A stretch of 64,000 nucleotides of DNA from Lentzea jiangxiensis (GCF_900104175.1 NZ_FNIX01000001.1:1377975-1441974); one strand, 5' to 3'; positions 7,452-18,265 are shown, counted from the stretch's first letter. The notes: a model not told the origin generated them from the letters alone. Program-made: numbers and translations.

Positions 7452-9475
7452 AACCTGTCGCGCTCCCGCAGCGAGGCGGGAGGACGGAACCGCTCGCCGT
7501 ACGTGTCGGCGAGGTAGTCCGCCCGTTCCACGAACGCCTGCACGCCGTAGGAGTTGATGAACTGCAGCGTGCCACCGGTCCACGGCGCGAAGCCGAACCC
7601 GAAGATCGAGCCGATGTTCGCGTCCGCCACCGACGTCAGCACACCCTCGTCCAGGCACCGCACGGTCTCCAGCGACTGCACGAACAGCAGCCGGTCGCGG
7701 ACGTCCTGTTCGGACACACCCGCGTCGGCCTTCACGTACCGGGTCGTGAGCTCGGGCCAGAGGAACTTCCTGCCGCCCTCGGGGTACTCGTAGAACCCGG
7801 CGCCGGCCGACTTCCCGCTGCGCCCCAGCGACACCATCTCGCGGATGAGGTCGTAGGCGGCGCTCTCCGACACCAGCGACGGGTCGTCCGCGAGCGTCTG
7901 GTCGTGGATCTTCAGCTGCAGCGACAGCGTCACCTCGTCCGACACCGCCAGCGGGCCGACGGCCATGCCGGACTTCTTGGCGACGTTCTCGATCAACGCC
8001 GGCGAGACGCCCTCGGCGAGCATCGTGATCGCCTCGATCACGTACGTGCCGAACGTCCGGGAGGTGTAGAAGCCGCGCGAGTCGTTGACCACGATCGGCG
8101 TCTTCCCGATCTGCCGCACGTAGTCCAGCGCGCGCTGGAGCGTCTCCTCGGACGTCTTCTCGCCGCGGATGATCTCCACGAGCCGCATCTTCGGCACCGG
8201 TGAGAAGAAGTGCAGGCCGATGAACCGCTCCGGCGCCGTCACCGCGGACGCGAGACCGGTGATCGGCAGCGTCGAGGTGTTGGACGCGATCACCGCGTCC
8301 GGCAACGCCTTCTGCTCGGCCGCGGGCAGCACCTCGTTCTTCAGCTCGCGGTTCTCGAAGACCGCCTCGATGACGAGGTCGCAGCCCGCGAGGTCGTCGT
8401 CGGAGTCGGTCGGCGTGATGCCTTCCAGGCCCTGCGCGCCCTTGCGGGCCGACTCCAGCGTGACGTCCTTCAGGACCACCTCGATGCCCGCCTTCGCGGA
8501 CACCTCGGCGATCCCCGCGCCCATCATGCCCGCGCCCAGCACGCCGAGCTTGCCCACGCGCTTGCCGGTGGCGGACGCGCGGCCGTTGACCTCGTTGAGG
8601 TTGAACCAGAACGCGGTGATCATGTTCTTGGAGACCTGGCCGGACGCCAGTTCCAGGAAGTAGCGCGCCTCGATCTCCAGCGCCGTGTCGAAGTCGACGT
8701 ACGCGCCCTCGACGGCCGCCGCCATGATCTTCTCCGGCGCCGGGTAGACGCCGTGCGACTTCTTGCTCAGCACGGCGGGAGCGGCCGCGAGGATGCCGTA
8801 GCTGTCGGGGTCCGCGAACTTGAGGTCCGGCACGCCCGCGCCCTGCACGTCCCACGGCTGCGTCGGCGCCGGGTTGGCCTTGATCCACGCACGTGCCTCG
8901 GAGAGCAGCTCCTCGCGCGTGTCCACGAGCTGGTGCACGATCCCGGCCTGCAGCGCGCGTTCCGGACGCAGCTGCTTGCCCTCCATGAGCAACGGCAACG
9001 CCTTCTGCACGCCCAGCAGCCGCACCATGCGCGTGACGCCACCGCCGCCGGGCAGCAGGCCCAGCGTCGCCTCGGGCAGTCCGACGCGGATCTTGTCGTC
9101 GTTCAGCAGGATCCGGCGGTGCGCGGCGAGGGCGATCTCGAACCCGCCGCCGAGCGCGGTGCCGTTGATCGCGGCCACGACCGGCTTGCCGAGCTTCTCC
9201 AGGCGCCGCAGCTGGGCCTTGAGCTCCTCCACGCCGGCCAGCGCCTGCGAGACGTTCTCCGGCGTGATCGCGATGAGCACGTTCAGGTCGCCGCCGGCGA
9301 AGAACGTCTTCTTGGCGGACGTGACGATCACGCCGGTGATGTCGTCGCCCTCGAGCTTGGCGACCGAGTCGCCCATCAGCTCGCGGTACTCGTCGTTCAT
9401 CACGTTGGCGGAGCCGGACATGTCCATCGTCAGGGTGACGATGCCGTCGGCGTCCTTGTCGTAGTGGAACGGCAT
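7448..9475 (-). CDS. fadB: FadB-type enoyl-CoA hydratase/3-hydroxyacyl-CoA dehydrogenase
   Basis: 675 residues, the large bifunctional subunit of beta-oxidation. It hydrates trans-2-enoyl-CoA and oxidises the 3-hydroxyacyl-CoA with NAD. Residues ~10-190 are the crotonase domain (oxyanion-hole region NGTALGGGFEIALAAH). Residues ~305-490 are the NAD-binding 3-hydroxyacyl-CoA dehydrogenase domain with GAGMMGAGIAE and HFFSPVPKMRLVEI. Residues ~490-670 are the C-terminal helical domains. It starts 3 nt after the thiolase stop, so fadA-fadB form a tightly coupled operon with the thiolase first. Its stop codon overlaps that of the convergent AraC gene. Confidence 0.95.
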   Translation of the reverse strand: MPFHYDKDADGIVTLTMDMSGSANVMNDEYRELMGDSVAKLEGDDITGVIVTSAKKTFFAGGDLNVLIAITPENVSQALAGVEELKAQLRRLEKLGKPVVAAINGTALGGGFEIALAAHRRILLNDDKIRVGLPEATLGLLPGGGGVTRMVRLLGVQKALPLLMEGKQLRPERALQAGIVHQLVDTREELLSEARAWIKANPAPTQPWDVQGAGVPDLKFADPDSYGILAAAPAVLSKKSHGVYPAPEKIMAAAVEGAYVDFDTALEIEARYFLELASGQVSKNMITAFWFNLNEVNGRASATGKRVGKLGVLGAGMMGAGIAEVSAKAGIEVVLKDVTLESARKGAQGLEGITPTDSDDDLAGCDLVIEAVFENRELKNEVLPAAEQKALPDAVIASNTSTLPITGLASAVTAPERFIGLHFFSPVPKMRLVEIIRGEKTSEETLQRALDYVRQIGKTPIVVNDSRGFYTSRTFGTYVIEAITMLAEGVSPALIENVAKKSGMAVGPLAVSDEVTLSLQLKIHDQTLADDPSLVSESAAYDLIREMVSLGRSGKSAGAGFYEYPEGGRKFLWPELTTRYVKADAGVSEQDVRDRLLFVQSLETVRCLDEGVLTSVADANIGSIFGFGFAPWTGGTLQFINSYGVQAFVERADYLADTYGERFRPPASLRERDRF

Positions 9476-9478
9476 CTT

Positions 9479-10681
<1,203 letters not shown>

Positions 10682-10737
10682 GGTCCTCACGCTAGGCCCG
10701 CCCCGGCGAGCTGGCCATGACCGTGGGGGGTGACCGA

Positions 10738-11172
10738 TTAGCTCACCTGGAACTCCATGTACTCGGGATCCTCGGCCTGCCGGAAGCCGAGCCGCCGGTA
10801 GAGCCTGCGCGCGGGCAGGTTGTCCTCCCAGACCCGCAGGACGACGACCTTCCAGCCCTGCTCCGCCGCCCACGCCAGAACAGTCCTGACCAGGCCTTCC
10901 CCGATGCCGCGGCCGCGGTGGGAGGCGCGCACCCACATCGAGTAGAGGTAGAGCCCCTCCGGCTTCGCGGTGGCCGCGACCAGGGCGACGGGGTCGGGGT
11001 CGAGCGCGACGACCTTCAGCCCCTCGGCCGCGCGGTCGCGCCACTCGTCCTCGCCGTACCGCTGCTCGACCGCCAGCGCGGACCCGAACTCCTCGGGGTC
11101 GCTGGACAGCGCCTCCAGGCGGATGTCACGCCACAGCCGCCACTCGTCCGGCGCGACCTGATGGATCTGCAT
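10738..11172 (-). CDS. GNAT family N-acetyltransferase
   Basis: 144 residues, one complete GCN5-type domain. The acetyl-CoA-binding loop is [15 protein letters not shown] (~residue 85-100) and the C-terminal signature is [13 protein letters not shown]. The substrate cannot be told from sequence; single-domain members acetylate small amines, antibiotics or protein N-termini. It starts at ATG 11172, 107 nt from the divergent acyl-CoA dehydrogenase. Confidence 0.88.
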   Translation of the reverse strand: MQIHQVAPDEWRLWRDIRLEALSSDPEEFGSALAVEQRYGEDEWRDRAAEGLKVVALDPDPVALVAATAKPEGLYLYSMWVRASHRGRGIGEGLVRTVLAWAAEQGWKVVVLRVWEDNLPARRLYRRLGFRQAEDPEYMEFQVS

Positions 11173-11279
11173 ACCGAGCAGTCTGGACGACCGGGGTGGG
11201 AATTTCGCTCAGTTTTTCGGGTGATGGCCTGGCGCGCCGGTCATGGCGTGGACCACCGCCCGGTGGTTTCGTGGACGGC

Positions 11280-12416
11280 ATGGCAGAGCGTCGATCGCGG
11301 TGGATGGACAGCGACCTGGACCAGTTGCGCCAGCTCGCGCGCACGTTCTTCGAGAAGGAGGTCACGCCGCACGCGGAACGCTTCGCCGAGCAGAAGCAGG
11401 TCGACCGCGAGCTGTGGCTCAAGGCCGGTGAGCTCGGGCTGCTGTGCCTCTCCATCCCCGAGGAGTACGGAGGCGGCGGCGGGACGTTCGCCCACGAGGC
11501 CGTGCTGCTCGAGGAGCAGGCGCGCGCCGGAGACAGCTCGTGGGGCAACAGCGTGCACAGCGGCATCGTCGCCCACTACCTCAACTCCTACGGCACCGAG
11601 GAGCAGAAGCGGCGCTGGCTGCCGAAGCTCGCCTCGGGTGAGCACGTCGGCGCGATCGCGATGACCGAGCCCGGCGCGGGCTCCGACCTCCAGGGCATCC
11701 GCACGAAGGCGATCCGCGAGGGCGACGAGTACGTCATCAACGGCTCGAAGACGTTCATCACCAACGGCGCGCTCGCCGACCTCGTCATCGTCGTCGCCAA
11801 GACCGACCCGGTGCAGGGCGCCACCGGCATCTCCCTGCTCGTCGTCGAGAACGACATCCGGCGCGGCCGCGTGCTCGACAAGGTCGGCATGAAGGGGCAG
11901 GACACCGCCGAGCTGTTCTTCGACGACGTCCGCGTGCCGGCGGACAACCTCCTCGGCGGCCAGGAGGGCCTCGGGTTCGTCCAGCTCATGCAGCAGCTGC
12001 CGCAGGAACGCCTCATCATCGGCGTCTGCTGCATCGCGGGCATCGAGGCGGCCGTCGACCTGACGCTCGGGTACGTGAAGGAGCGCAAGGCGTTCGGCAA
12101 GGAGCTGATCAAGTTCCAGAACACCCGCTTCAAGCTGGCCGAGTGCGCGACCGAGGCGTCCGTGACCAGGGCGTTCATCGATGAGTGCATCGAGAAGCAC
12201 CTGCGCGGCGAACTGGACGTGCCGACCGCCGCGATGGCGAAGTGGTGGGCCAGCGACCGGCTGAGCAGGGTCGTCGACGAGTGCGTGCAGCTGTTCGGCG
12301 GCTACGGCTACATGAACGAGTACCCGATCGCACGTGCCTGGTCCGACGCCCGCGTGCAGCGGATCTACGGCGGCACGAACGAGATCATGAAGGAAATCAT
12401 CGCGAGGTCCCTGTGA
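11280..12416 (+). CDS. acyl-CoA dehydrogenase
   Basis: 378 residues, a standard-length flavoprotein that makes trans-2-enoyl-CoA. Signatures are AMTEPGAGSDLQGI near residue 125 and RIYGGTNEIMKEI near the C-terminus, where the glutamate is the usual catalytic-base position of short- and medium-chain members. ATG 11280 is selected because it gives the normal N-terminus (long upstream extensions are basic and unconserved). Its stop overlaps the GTG start of the CoA transferase (GTGA), so the two are translationally coupled. The pair probably activates and oxidises one particular acyl substrate, which the sequence does not identify. Confidence 0.93.
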   Translation: MAERRSRWMDSDLDQLRQLARTFFEKEVTPHAERFAEQKQVDRELWLKAGELGLLCLSIPEEYGGGGGTFAHEAVLLEEQARAGDSSWGNSVHSGIVAHYLNSYGTEEQKRRWLPKLASGEHVGAIAMTEPGAGSDLQGIRTKAIREGDEYVINGSKTFITNGALADLVIVVAKTDPVQGATGISLLVVENDIRRGRVLDKVGMKGQDTAELFFDDVRVPADNLLGGQEGLGFVQLMQQLPQERLIIGVCCIAGIEAAVDLTLGYVKERKAFGKELIKFQNTRFKLAECATEASVTRAFIDECIEKHLRGELDVPTAAMAKWWASDRLSRVVDECVQLFGGYGYMNEYPIARAWSDARVQRIYGGTNEIMKEIIARSL

Positions 12417-13537
12417 GCGGGCCTCTGCAGGGGCTGCGCGTCGTCGAGCTCGCGGGCCTCGCACCCGCGCCGTTCGCGTGCATGGTGCTCGCCGACCTGG
12501 GCGCGGACGTGGTGCAGGTCTGCAAGCCGGGGAGCCGGTCGACGGTCCCCGGTGACTTCCTGGGCCGCAACCGGCGCTCCATCGCGATCGACACCCGCAC
12601 CCCCGAGGGCGCCGACCTGGTGCTGCGGCTGGTCGAACGCTCGGACGTGCTGGTGGAGGGCTTCCGGCCGGGTGTCACCGAGCGCCTGGGCATCGGCCCG
12701 GCCCAGTGCCTCGCCCGCAACCCGCGCCTCGTCTACGGGCGCATGACCGGGTGGGGTCAGGACGGGCCCCTCGCCGACCGCGCCGGTCACGACATCAACT
12801 ACATCGCCGTCGCCGGTGCGCTGGAGCCTCTCGGCCGCGCCGGCGGGCCGCCGTCGTTCCCGATCAACCTGCTCGGCGACTTCGGCGGGGGAGGGCTGCT
12901 GCTGGCCCTCGGCGTGCTCGCCGCGCTGTACGAGAGGGAACGCTCCGGGCGCGGTCAGGTCGTCGACGCGGCCATGGTCGACGGGGCGGCGCTGCTGACG
13001 ACGTTCCTGCACGGGATGCGGTCCGCGGGCATGTGGGCGGGCGGGCGCGGCGAGAACATGCTCGACGGTGGAGTGCCGTTCTACGACGTCTACGAGGCCG
13101 CGGACGGCAGGTACGTGGCCGTGGGCGCGCTGGAGGAGAAGTTCTACGCCGACCTCGTGCGCGTGCTGGGGCTGCAGGACGCACCCTCGCGCAACGACCC
13201 CGCGAACTGGCCTGAGCTGCGGGAACGCATCGCCGCGGCGGTGAAGACCCGGTCGCGCGACGAGTGGGCGGCCCTCGCGGAGGACACCGACGCCTGCCTG
13301 GCGCCCGTGCTGACCCCGGACGAGGCGGCACGTCACCCGTACAACGCGGAACGTTCCACTTTCGTGGACGTCGGCGGCGCGCTGCACCCGGCTCCGGCGC
13401 CCCGCTTCGACCGCACGCCGACGGCCGTTCCGACCCCTCCGGTTTCCGCGGGGGTGAACACCGGGGAAGTGCTTGCCGACATGGGTGTGGCCGCTGACCG
13501 AATTATGGAACTGCGGCGGTCTGGAGTAATTGGATGA
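12413..13537 (+). CDS. CaiB/BaiF family CoA transferase
   Basis: 374 residues from GTG 12413, which overlaps the acyl-CoA dehydrogenase stop by 4 nt. The type III CoA-transferase/alpha-methylacyl-CoA racemase fold is shown by the N-terminal LRVVELAGLAPAPFACMVLADLGADVVQV, split here as LRVVELAGLAPAPFACM and LADLGADVVQV, and by RNRRSIAID and GHDINYIAVAGAL. In the latter the aspartate and surroundings match racemases (GHDINY) better than transferases. An alpha-methylacyl-CoA racemase acting before the coupled dehydrogenase in branched-chain lipid breakdown is therefore the likeliest role. Confidence 0.87.
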   Translation: MSGPLQGLRVVELAGLAPAPFACMVLADLGADVVQVCKPGSRSTVPGDFLGRNRRSIAIDTRTPEGADLVLRLVERSDVLVEGFRPGVTERLGIGPAQCLARNPRLVYGRMTGWGQDGPLADRAGHDINYIAVAGALEPLGRAGGPPSFPINLLGDFGGGGLLLALGVLAALYERERSGRGQVVDAAMVDGAALLTTFLHGMRSAGMWAGGRGENMLDGGVPFYDVYEAADGRYVAVGALEEKFYADLVRVLGLQDAPSRNDPANWPELRERIAAAVKTRSRDEWAALAEDTDACLAPVLTPDEAARHPYNAERSTFVDVGGALHPAPAPRFDRTPTAVPTPPVSAGVNTGEVLADMGVAADRIMELRRSGVIG

Positions 13538-13873
13538 ATGGCCGGGCGCGCATTAATTGCGCCACGAGGGCGTGACGGAGTGTGAAGCAGGCGGTTCGGC
13601 ATCCGGGTGAGGCCCGGTGCACCAGGTTCTGTCCAAGCTGTGGGATGCGAGGGAGTCCGTGTTCACCTCGTGCCCAGGACATCGGCGCTGCTGACGCCCC
13701 GCTTTAGCCGCCATTCGGGTGACGTTGGGCGCCCCGCAGGCGTGCGCCCCTGGTCGATCGCCGCGATGGTCGGGCGTGGTCGTTGTTCATCTCAAGGGTG
13801 AATGGGGGACCATGTCGGGTGACACGGGCGGTCCGCCGCCTGACCGGTGAGCGACATGGACGGAGAGGTACCT
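13538..13873. other. 336-nt gene-free stretch with two hairpins
   Basis: No convincing coding sequence. GGCGC/GCGCC (13545-13549 with 13559-13563) and GCA-CCGGG/CCCGG-TGC (13599-13620, one bulged base) are probable terminators for the acyl-CoA dehydrogenase operon. The rest (13625-13860) is moderately structured leader DNA before the small membrane protein. I compared it by eye with cobalamin and c-di-AMP riboswitch cores and saw no match. Confidence 0.5.
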
Positions 13874-14053
13874 GTGAACCTCAAGAAGGTGCTAGTGCTG
13901 GCGGGCGTGGCGCTGGTGCTGTTCCTCCTGATCACCCGGCCCGAAGAGTCCGCTTCGGCGGTCCAGACGGCTCTCGGCTGGCTGCGGGAGGGCGCGGAGT
14001 CGATCATCACCTTCGTCAGGAGCCTCTTCGGCACGGCGACCCCCATCTCCTAG
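13874..14053 (+). CDS. small single-pass membrane protein
   Basis: 59 residues from GTG 13874, chosen for the ribosome binding site GGAGAGG (13862-13868) 5 nt upstream; an ATG at 13847 would add nine residues. One transmembrane helix (VLVLAGVALVLFLLITRP, residues ~5-22) is followed by a short amphipathic tail with a second weak hydrophobic patch (SIITFVRSLFG). I believe close relatives are common in Pseudonocardiaceae, but I know no function. It lies alone with its own leader. Confidence 0.7.
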   Translation: MNLKKVLVLAGVALVLFLLITRPEESASAVQTALGWLREGAESIITFVRSLFGTATPIS

Positions 14054-14217
14054 TCACGCACGGTGATCCTCGACCGTTCGCGTTGAGCCGGACGGGTGGA
14101 ATGCGGCCAATCACGCACTGGTAACGGGTGTTCTGAGGATTCAGGGTCTGGCGATTGTCAGACCTACCGAATACCTTCCGCTGCAATGGCCGATCCCCGA
14201 CCGACGAGGAGGCATGG

Positions 14218-14712
14218 ATGGTCGAGGACTCCGGGGTCCACGAGCTCTTGAAGCAGTGGGCGGCTGAACGGTCTGATGACGCAGAGATGCAGGAGGTGAA
14301 CCGGATCAAGAACGCGTGGCTCGCTGAGGCTCCCCCCTCGGCGCCAGGCATCCCCGTGCAGCGGGGTGCCGCACGGAGCGGGTCGCGTGGCTTGGTCAAG
14401 GTCGACTCGGCGGATCCGGCCTACGTGGCCGCGATGCGCAAGCGGGCGCCGGAGGCACCCGAGGCGTTGCTCGCCGCCGCGGCGAGCTACTGGCAGCTGG
14501 TGGGCGACGTCGCCGAAGCCGAGCAGTGGTGGGACGCGGGCATCAGCCCGCTGGACCAGCGCGCGCTCGACTACCGCGCGGCCGGCCTCACGCCCGCCGA
14601 CCTCGGGAGGCGCCTGGGACCGATGACGGTTCTCCAGCACCTCCGCCGTGGCTCCGCCGCGGCCTGGTGCGTCGCACGTCTGCAGAGGCAGCGCCGGGAC
14701 GGCGTGGCATAA
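14218..14712 (+). CDS. hypothetical cytoplasmic protein
   Basis: 164 residues from ATG 14218, preceded by GAGGAGG with normal spacing; upstream in-frame starts lack one. The N-terminal third is acidic and helical (HELLKQWAAERSDDAEMQEV). The C-terminal half reads EAPEALLAAAASYWQLVGD, WWDAGISPLDQRALDYRAAG and LTPADLGRRLGPMTVLQHL, which resembles a helical repeat region with a possible helix-turn-helix. No family is recognised. A terminator follows at once, so it is transcribed alone. Confidence 0.75.
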   Translation: MVEDSGVHELLKQWAAERSDDAEMQEVNRIKNAWLAEAPPSAPGIPVQRGAARSGSRGLVKVDSADPAYVAAMRKRAPEAPEALLAAAASYWQLVGDVAEAEQWWDAGISPLDQRALDYRAAGLTPADLGRRLGPMTVLQHLRRGSAAAWCVARLQRQRRDGVA

Positions 14713-14718
14713 GAGGAG

Positions 14719-14742
14719 AGGGCTGCCGGAGGCGGCAGCCCT
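14719..14742 (+). terminator. intrinsic terminator
   Basis: AGGGCTGCC (14719-14727) pairs perfectly with GGCAGCCCT (14734-14742) around a 6-nt loop, 7 nt after the stop codon of the preceding gene. Confidence 0.75.
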
Positions 14743-14760
14743 GTACCCATCCCCGCGGGT

Positions 14761-14794
14761 GGCCTCCTGCCAGGAGGCCTCACCCCAGTAGTGT
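14761..14794 (+). promoter_or_regulatory. palindrome and leaderless promoter
   Basis: GGCCTCCTG-C-CAGGAGGCC (14761-14779) is a perfect palindrome around one base. It lies directly upstream of TAGTGT (14789-14794), itself 7 nt before GTG 14802. It could be an operator over the -35 region or a second terminator arm. Confidence 0.4.
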
Positions 14795-14801
14795 GGAGGT
14801 C

Positions 14802-15185
14802 GTGCGCGGCCTCCTTACTCCCCAGCGTGTGCTGATCGCGCTCGCCTGTCTGGCGGCGCTGATCGTCTGCTGCGGGCTCGCGTACTGGCAGTGGCAGCGC
14901 TTCGAGTCCTCCAGCGGCACGTTCCAGAACCTCGGGTACGTGCTCCAGTGGCCGCTCTTCGGCCTCTTCCCCCTCTTCATGGTGTGGCGTTTCCGCCGCC
15001 TGGCACGCCAGCGCCGTGACGAGGCTCTCTCCGCACCGGAGCCGGTTGCGGCCGCCGCCGAGCCGGTGACTACCGTTGACGCCGTCAAACCCGCGCCCGT
15101 CGAGCACTTCGACGACGACGAAGACGCGGAGCTCGCGGCCTACAACCGCATGCTCGCGAACCTGAACGCGCGGGACGGTCGTTGA
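14802..15185 (+). CDS. two-helix membrane protein
   Basis: 127 residues from GTG 14802. Two transmembrane helices (VLIALACLAALIVCCGLAYW and VLQWPLFGLFPLFMVWRF) are followed by a basic stretch, a disordered Ala/Pro/Glu region and an acidic tail ending in AYNRMLANLNARDGR. That tail (YNRML or YNxYLA-like) recurs in small actinobacterial membrane proteins found next to DUF3817 genes; the function is unknown. TAGTGT 7 nt upstream suggests a leaderless transcript. The stop overlaps the TTG start candidate of the DUF3817 gene. Confidence 0.75.
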   Translation: MRGLLTPQRVLIALACLAALIVCCGLAYWQWQRFESSSGTFQNLGYVLQWPLFGLFPLFMVWRFRRLARQRRDEALSAPEPVAAAAEPVTTVDAVKPAPVEHFDDDEDAELAAYNRMLANLNARDGR

Positions 15186-15199
15186 GCGAAGGCGGGCAG

Positions 15200-15502
15200 A
15201 TGAAGGGTGCGTTGACCCGGTTCAGGGTCATGGCTTACGTGGTCGGTGTCTTCCTGCTGCTCCTGGTCGTGGCGATGGTGCTCAAGTACGCCGCGGACAT
15301 GGACGGCGCGATGAAGGTCGTCGGCCCGGTCCACGGCTTCCTGTACGCCATCTACCTGGTGCTTTCCGTCGACCTGGCGCTGAAGCTGCGCTGGTCGATC
15401 AAGGGCACGGCGCTCGTCCTGATCGCCGGCACGATCCCGTTCCTGTCGTTCTGGGCGGAGCGCAAGGTGGTCGAGAAGACGGCGCAGGGCGTGCCGCTGT
15501 GA
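15200..15502 (+). CDS. DUF3817 family membrane protein
   Basis: 100 residues from ATG 15200; TTG 15182, overlapping the previous stop as TTGA, would add six residues. Three predicted membrane helices and the family motifs FRVMAYVVGVFLLLL, VGPVHGFLYAIYLVL and IAGTIPFLSFWAERKV identify DUF3817, a small integral membrane family of unknown function that is widespread in actinobacteria. It is co-transcribed with the upstream two-helix protein. The glycine riboswitch begins 50 nt downstream. Confidence 0.85.
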   Translation: MKGALTRFRVMAYVVGVFLLLLVVAMVLKYAADMDGAMKVVGPVHGFLYAIYLVLSVDLALKLRWSIKGTALVLIAGTIPFLSFWAERKVVEKTAQGVPL

Positions 15503-15552
15503 CGTTCGGCCTGCTAGCGTCTGGGGCAACCAACTGAACACGGCCGTCGATG

Positions 15553-15737
15553 TCGCGCGGGAGAGCTCCACCGCTGCCGGTTTCCGGCGTGGGGAGCGCC
15601 GAAGGAGCAACTCCTCCCCGGAATCTCTCAGGTCCCCGTACCGCGCGACGAAGGCAACTCTGGAAAGCAGGCTCGTCAGCAGCCTCGCCCACGGTGCAAG
15701 CCACTCCGGTGGTGAAGCTCTCAGGCTCATGACAGAG
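15553..15737 (+). ncRNA. tandem glycine riboswitch
   Basis: Two glycine aptamers in a row. Aptamer 1 is closed by TCGCGCGG (15553-15560) and CCGCGCGA (15641-15648) and contains GGGAGAG, CGCCGAAGGAGCAACTCC and AATCTCTCAGG. Aptamer 2 (about 15658-15737) is closed by CTCTG/CAGAG and contains CACGGTGCAAG, GTGGTGAAGCTCTCAGG and GACAGAGGGGGAGG. These are the class's conserved cores. Glycine binding should turn on gcvT and glyA, which start 104 nt downstream. Confidence 0.93.
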
Positions 15738-15841
15738 GGGGAGGCTCTCTCAGACGAGGAGTCTCTGATGGACCGTGTCATTCTTCTGTTGCCTCAGCCG
15801 GCCTGGCCCGGCTCTTCGGCGCACCCTCAAGGAGCGTTCTG

Positions 15842-16936
15842 ATGTCCCGCCTCACGCCTCTGAACGCCGAGCACGAGCAGCTCGGCGCGATGTTCACCGA
15901 CTTCGCGGGCTGGCGGATGCCGCTGCGCTACTCGTCCGAGCTCGCCGAGCACCACGCGGTGCGCACCTCCGCGGGCCTGTTCGACCTCACGCACATGGGT
16001 GAGATCGTCCTGACCGGACCGCAGGCGGGCGAGGCGCTCGACTACGCGCTCGTCGGCCACATCTCCGCGCTGGCCGTCGGCAAGGCGCGCTACACGATGA
16101 TCACCCAGGCCGACGGCGGCGTGGTCGACGACCTGATCGTGTACCGCCTGGGCGACGAGGAGTTCATGGTCGTCGCGAACGCCTCCAACGCCGCGGTCGT
16201 GGCCGACGCGCTCGTGGAGCGCGCCGCCGGGTTCGACACCGCCGTCACGGACAGGTCGACCGACTACGCGCTGATCGCGGTCCAGGGCCCGAAGTCCGTC
16301 GAGATCCTCGCCGGCCTGACCGACACCGACCTCTCGGCGGTGAAGTACTACGCCTCGTACCCGTCGACCGTCGCGGGCGTTCCGGCGCTGCTCGCGCGCA
16401 CCGGCTACACCGGCGAGGAGGGCTTCGAGCTGTTCGTCACCCCGGCCGACGCCCCGGCCGTGTGGGCCGCGCTGCTGGAGGCGGGCCAGCCGCACGAGCT
16501 CAAGCCGTGCGGGCTCGGCTGCCGCGACACGCTGCGCCTCGAAGCCGGGATGCCGTTGTACGGCAACGAGCTCACCACGTCGCTGACGCCCTACAACGCG
16601 AACCTCGGCCGCGTCGTGAAGCTCGACAAGCCGGGCGACTTCGTGGGCCGCGACGCCCTCGCGAAGGTGGCGGAGTCCGGTGTGGACTCGGTCCTGGTCG
16701 GACTGAAGACCCCCGAGCGGCGCGCCCCGCGCCACGGCTACGCGGTGCTGAACGGCGACGAGGTCGTCGGCGAGGTCACCTCGGGCGCCCTGTCCCCGAC
16801 CCTCGGCTACTCGGTCGCGATGGCCTACGTGACCCGTGCGAGCTCCGAGCCGGGCACCTCACTGCTGGTGGACGTCCGCGGCAAGAAGCAGCCGGTCGAG
16901 GTCGTCGCACTTCCGTTCTACAAGCGTGCCAAGTAG
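15842..16936 (+). CDS. gcvT: glycine cleavage system T protein (aminomethyltransferase)
   Basis: 364 residues. It transfers the methylene group from the aminomethyl-lipoyl H protein to tetrahydrofolate and releases ammonia. Family motifs are the N-terminal [45 protein letters not shown] and the C-terminal GVVxSG-like [23 protein letters not shown] region, written here as [15 protein letters not shown]. It is preceded by a glycine riboswitch and AAGGAG, and glyA starts 13 nt after the stop. gcvH and gcvP are not in the window, so the rest of the system is encoded elsewhere. Confidence 0.97.
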   Translation: MSRLTPLNAEHEQLGAMFTDFAGWRMPLRYSSELAEHHAVRTSAGLFDLTHMGEIVLTGPQAGEALDYALVGHISALAVGKARYTMITQADGGVVDDLIVYRLGDEEFMVVANASNAAVVADALVERAAGFDTAVTDRSTDYALIAVQGPKSVEILAGLTDTDLSAVKYYASYPSTVAGVPALLARTGYTGEEGFELFVTPADAPAVWAALLEAGQPHELKPCGLGCRDTLRLEAGMPLYGNELTTSLTPYNANLGRVVKLDKPGDFVGRDALAKVAESGVDSVLVGLKTPERRAPRHGYAVLNGDEVVGEVTSGALSPTLGYSVAMAYVTRASSEPGTSLLVDVRGKKQPVEVVALPFYKRAK

Positions 16937-16949
16937 GGAGATCCTCCAG

Positions 16950-18215
16950 ATGTCCGACCAGTTCAACGCCTCCCTCGCGGAGTACGACCCCGAGGTTGCC
17001 GAGGCCGTAGCGGCCGAGCTGGCACGCCAGCAGGGCACCCTCGAGATGATCGCCTCGGAGAACTTCACCCCGGTCTCCGTGCTGCAGGCCCAGGGCTCCG
17101 TGCTCACCAACAAGTACGCCGAGGGCTACCCCGGCCGCCGCTACTACGGCGGCTGCGAGCACGTCGACGTCGTCGAGCGCCTCGCCATCGAGCGCATCAA
17201 GTCTCTCTTCGGCGCCGGCTTCGCGAACGTCCAGCCGCACTCGGGCGCCCAGGCCAACGCGGCCGCCATGTTCGCGCTCCTGCAGCCCGGCGACACGATC
17301 CTCGGCCTGGACCTCGCGCACGGCGGCCACCTGACGCACGGCATGCGCATCAACTTCTCCGGCAAGCTCTACAACGTCGTGCCGTACCACGTCTCCGACG
17401 GCGACGGCCGCGTCGACATGGCCGAGGTCGAGCGCCTGGCCACCGAGCACCGCCCGAAGCTGATCGTGGCCGGCTGGTCCGCCTACCCGCGCCAGCTGGA
17501 CTTCGCCGAGTTCCGCCGCATCGCGGACTCGGTCGAGGCGTACCTGATGGTCGACATGGCGCACTTCGCGGGCCTCGTGGCCGCGGGTCTGCACCCGTCG
17601 CCCGTGCCGCACGCGCACGTGACCACGACGACCACGCACAAGACCCTCGGCGGCCCGCGCGGCGGCGTGATCCTGTCGAACGACGCCGACATCGCCAAGA
17701 AGATCAACTCGGCGGTGTTCCCCGGCCAGCAGGGCGGTCCGCTGGAGCACGTGATCGCGGCCAAGGCCGTGGCGTTCAAGCACGCCGCCTCGCCGGAGTT
17801 CGCCGACCGGCAGCGCCGCACGCTCGAGGGCGCCCGGATCCTGGCCGACCGGCTGTCGCAGGCCGACGTCGCGGCCGCCGGCGTGAAGGTGCTCACCGGG
17901 GGGACCGACGTCCACCTGGTCCTCGTCGACCTGGTGTCGTCCGAACTGGACGGCAAGCAGGCCGAGGACGTGCTGCACCGGATCGGCATCACGGTGAACC
18001 GCAACGCCGTGCCGAACGACCCGCGTCCGCCGATGGTGACGTCCGGTCTGCGGATCGGCACGCCGGCGCTGGCCACCCGCGGGTTCGGTGAGGTGGACTT
18101 CGCCGAGGTCGCCGACGTGATCGCCGAGGCCCTGAAGCCCGGGGCGGCTGTGGAGGAGCTGCGGGCTCGGGTCGAGGTCCTGGCGGCCAAGCACCCGCTG
18201 TACTCGTCGCTCTGA
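16950..18215 (+). CDS. glyA: serine hydroxymethyltransferase
   Basis: 421 residues. This PLP enzyme interconverts serine and glycine with tetrahydrofolate, feeding one-carbon units together with GcvT. The PLP lysine is in [14 protein letters not shown] (~residue 230). The N-terminal substrate-binding segment [22 protein letters not shown] is seen as [13 protein letters not shown] and [17 protein letters not shown] 16950 has GGGAG about 9 nt upstream. It is the second gene of the riboswitch-controlled operon, which ends in a clear terminator. Confidence 0.97.
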   Translation: MSDQFNASLAEYDPEVAEAVAAELARQQGTLEMIASENFTPVSVLQAQGSVLTNKYAEGYPGRRYYGGCEHVDVVERLAIERIKSLFGAGFANVQPHSGAQANAAAMFALLQPGDTILGLDLAHGGHLTHGMRINFSGKLYNVVPYHVSDGDGRVDMAEVERLATEHRPKLIVAGWSAYPRQLDFAEFRRIADSVEAYLMVDMAHFAGLVAAGLHPSPVPHAHVTTTTTHKTLGGPRGGVILSNDADIAKKINSAVFPGQQGGPLEHVIAAKAVAFKHAASPEFADRQRRTLEGARILADRLSQADVAAAGVKVLTGGTDVHLVLVDLVSSELDGKQAEDVLHRIGITVNRNAVPNDPRPPMVTSGLRIGTPALATRGFGEVDFAEVADVIAEALKPGAAVEELRARVEVLAAKHPLYSSL

Positions 18216-18230
18216 TCTTCCGATCTCGTC

Positions 18231-18265
18231 GGACCCCCTGAGCAGCGTTTGGGCTCAGGGGGTCC
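18231..18265 (+). terminator. intrinsic terminator after glyA
   Basis: GGACCCCCTGAGC (18231-18243) pairs perfectly with GCTCAGGGGGTCC (18253-18265) around a 9-nt loop, followed by TTCTT. Confidence 0.93.

Noticed and set aside
13538..13873. Possible riboswitch before the small membrane protein.
   Set aside because: No cobalamin, c-di-AMP, SAM or TPP core motif is visible. The hairpins look like terminators.
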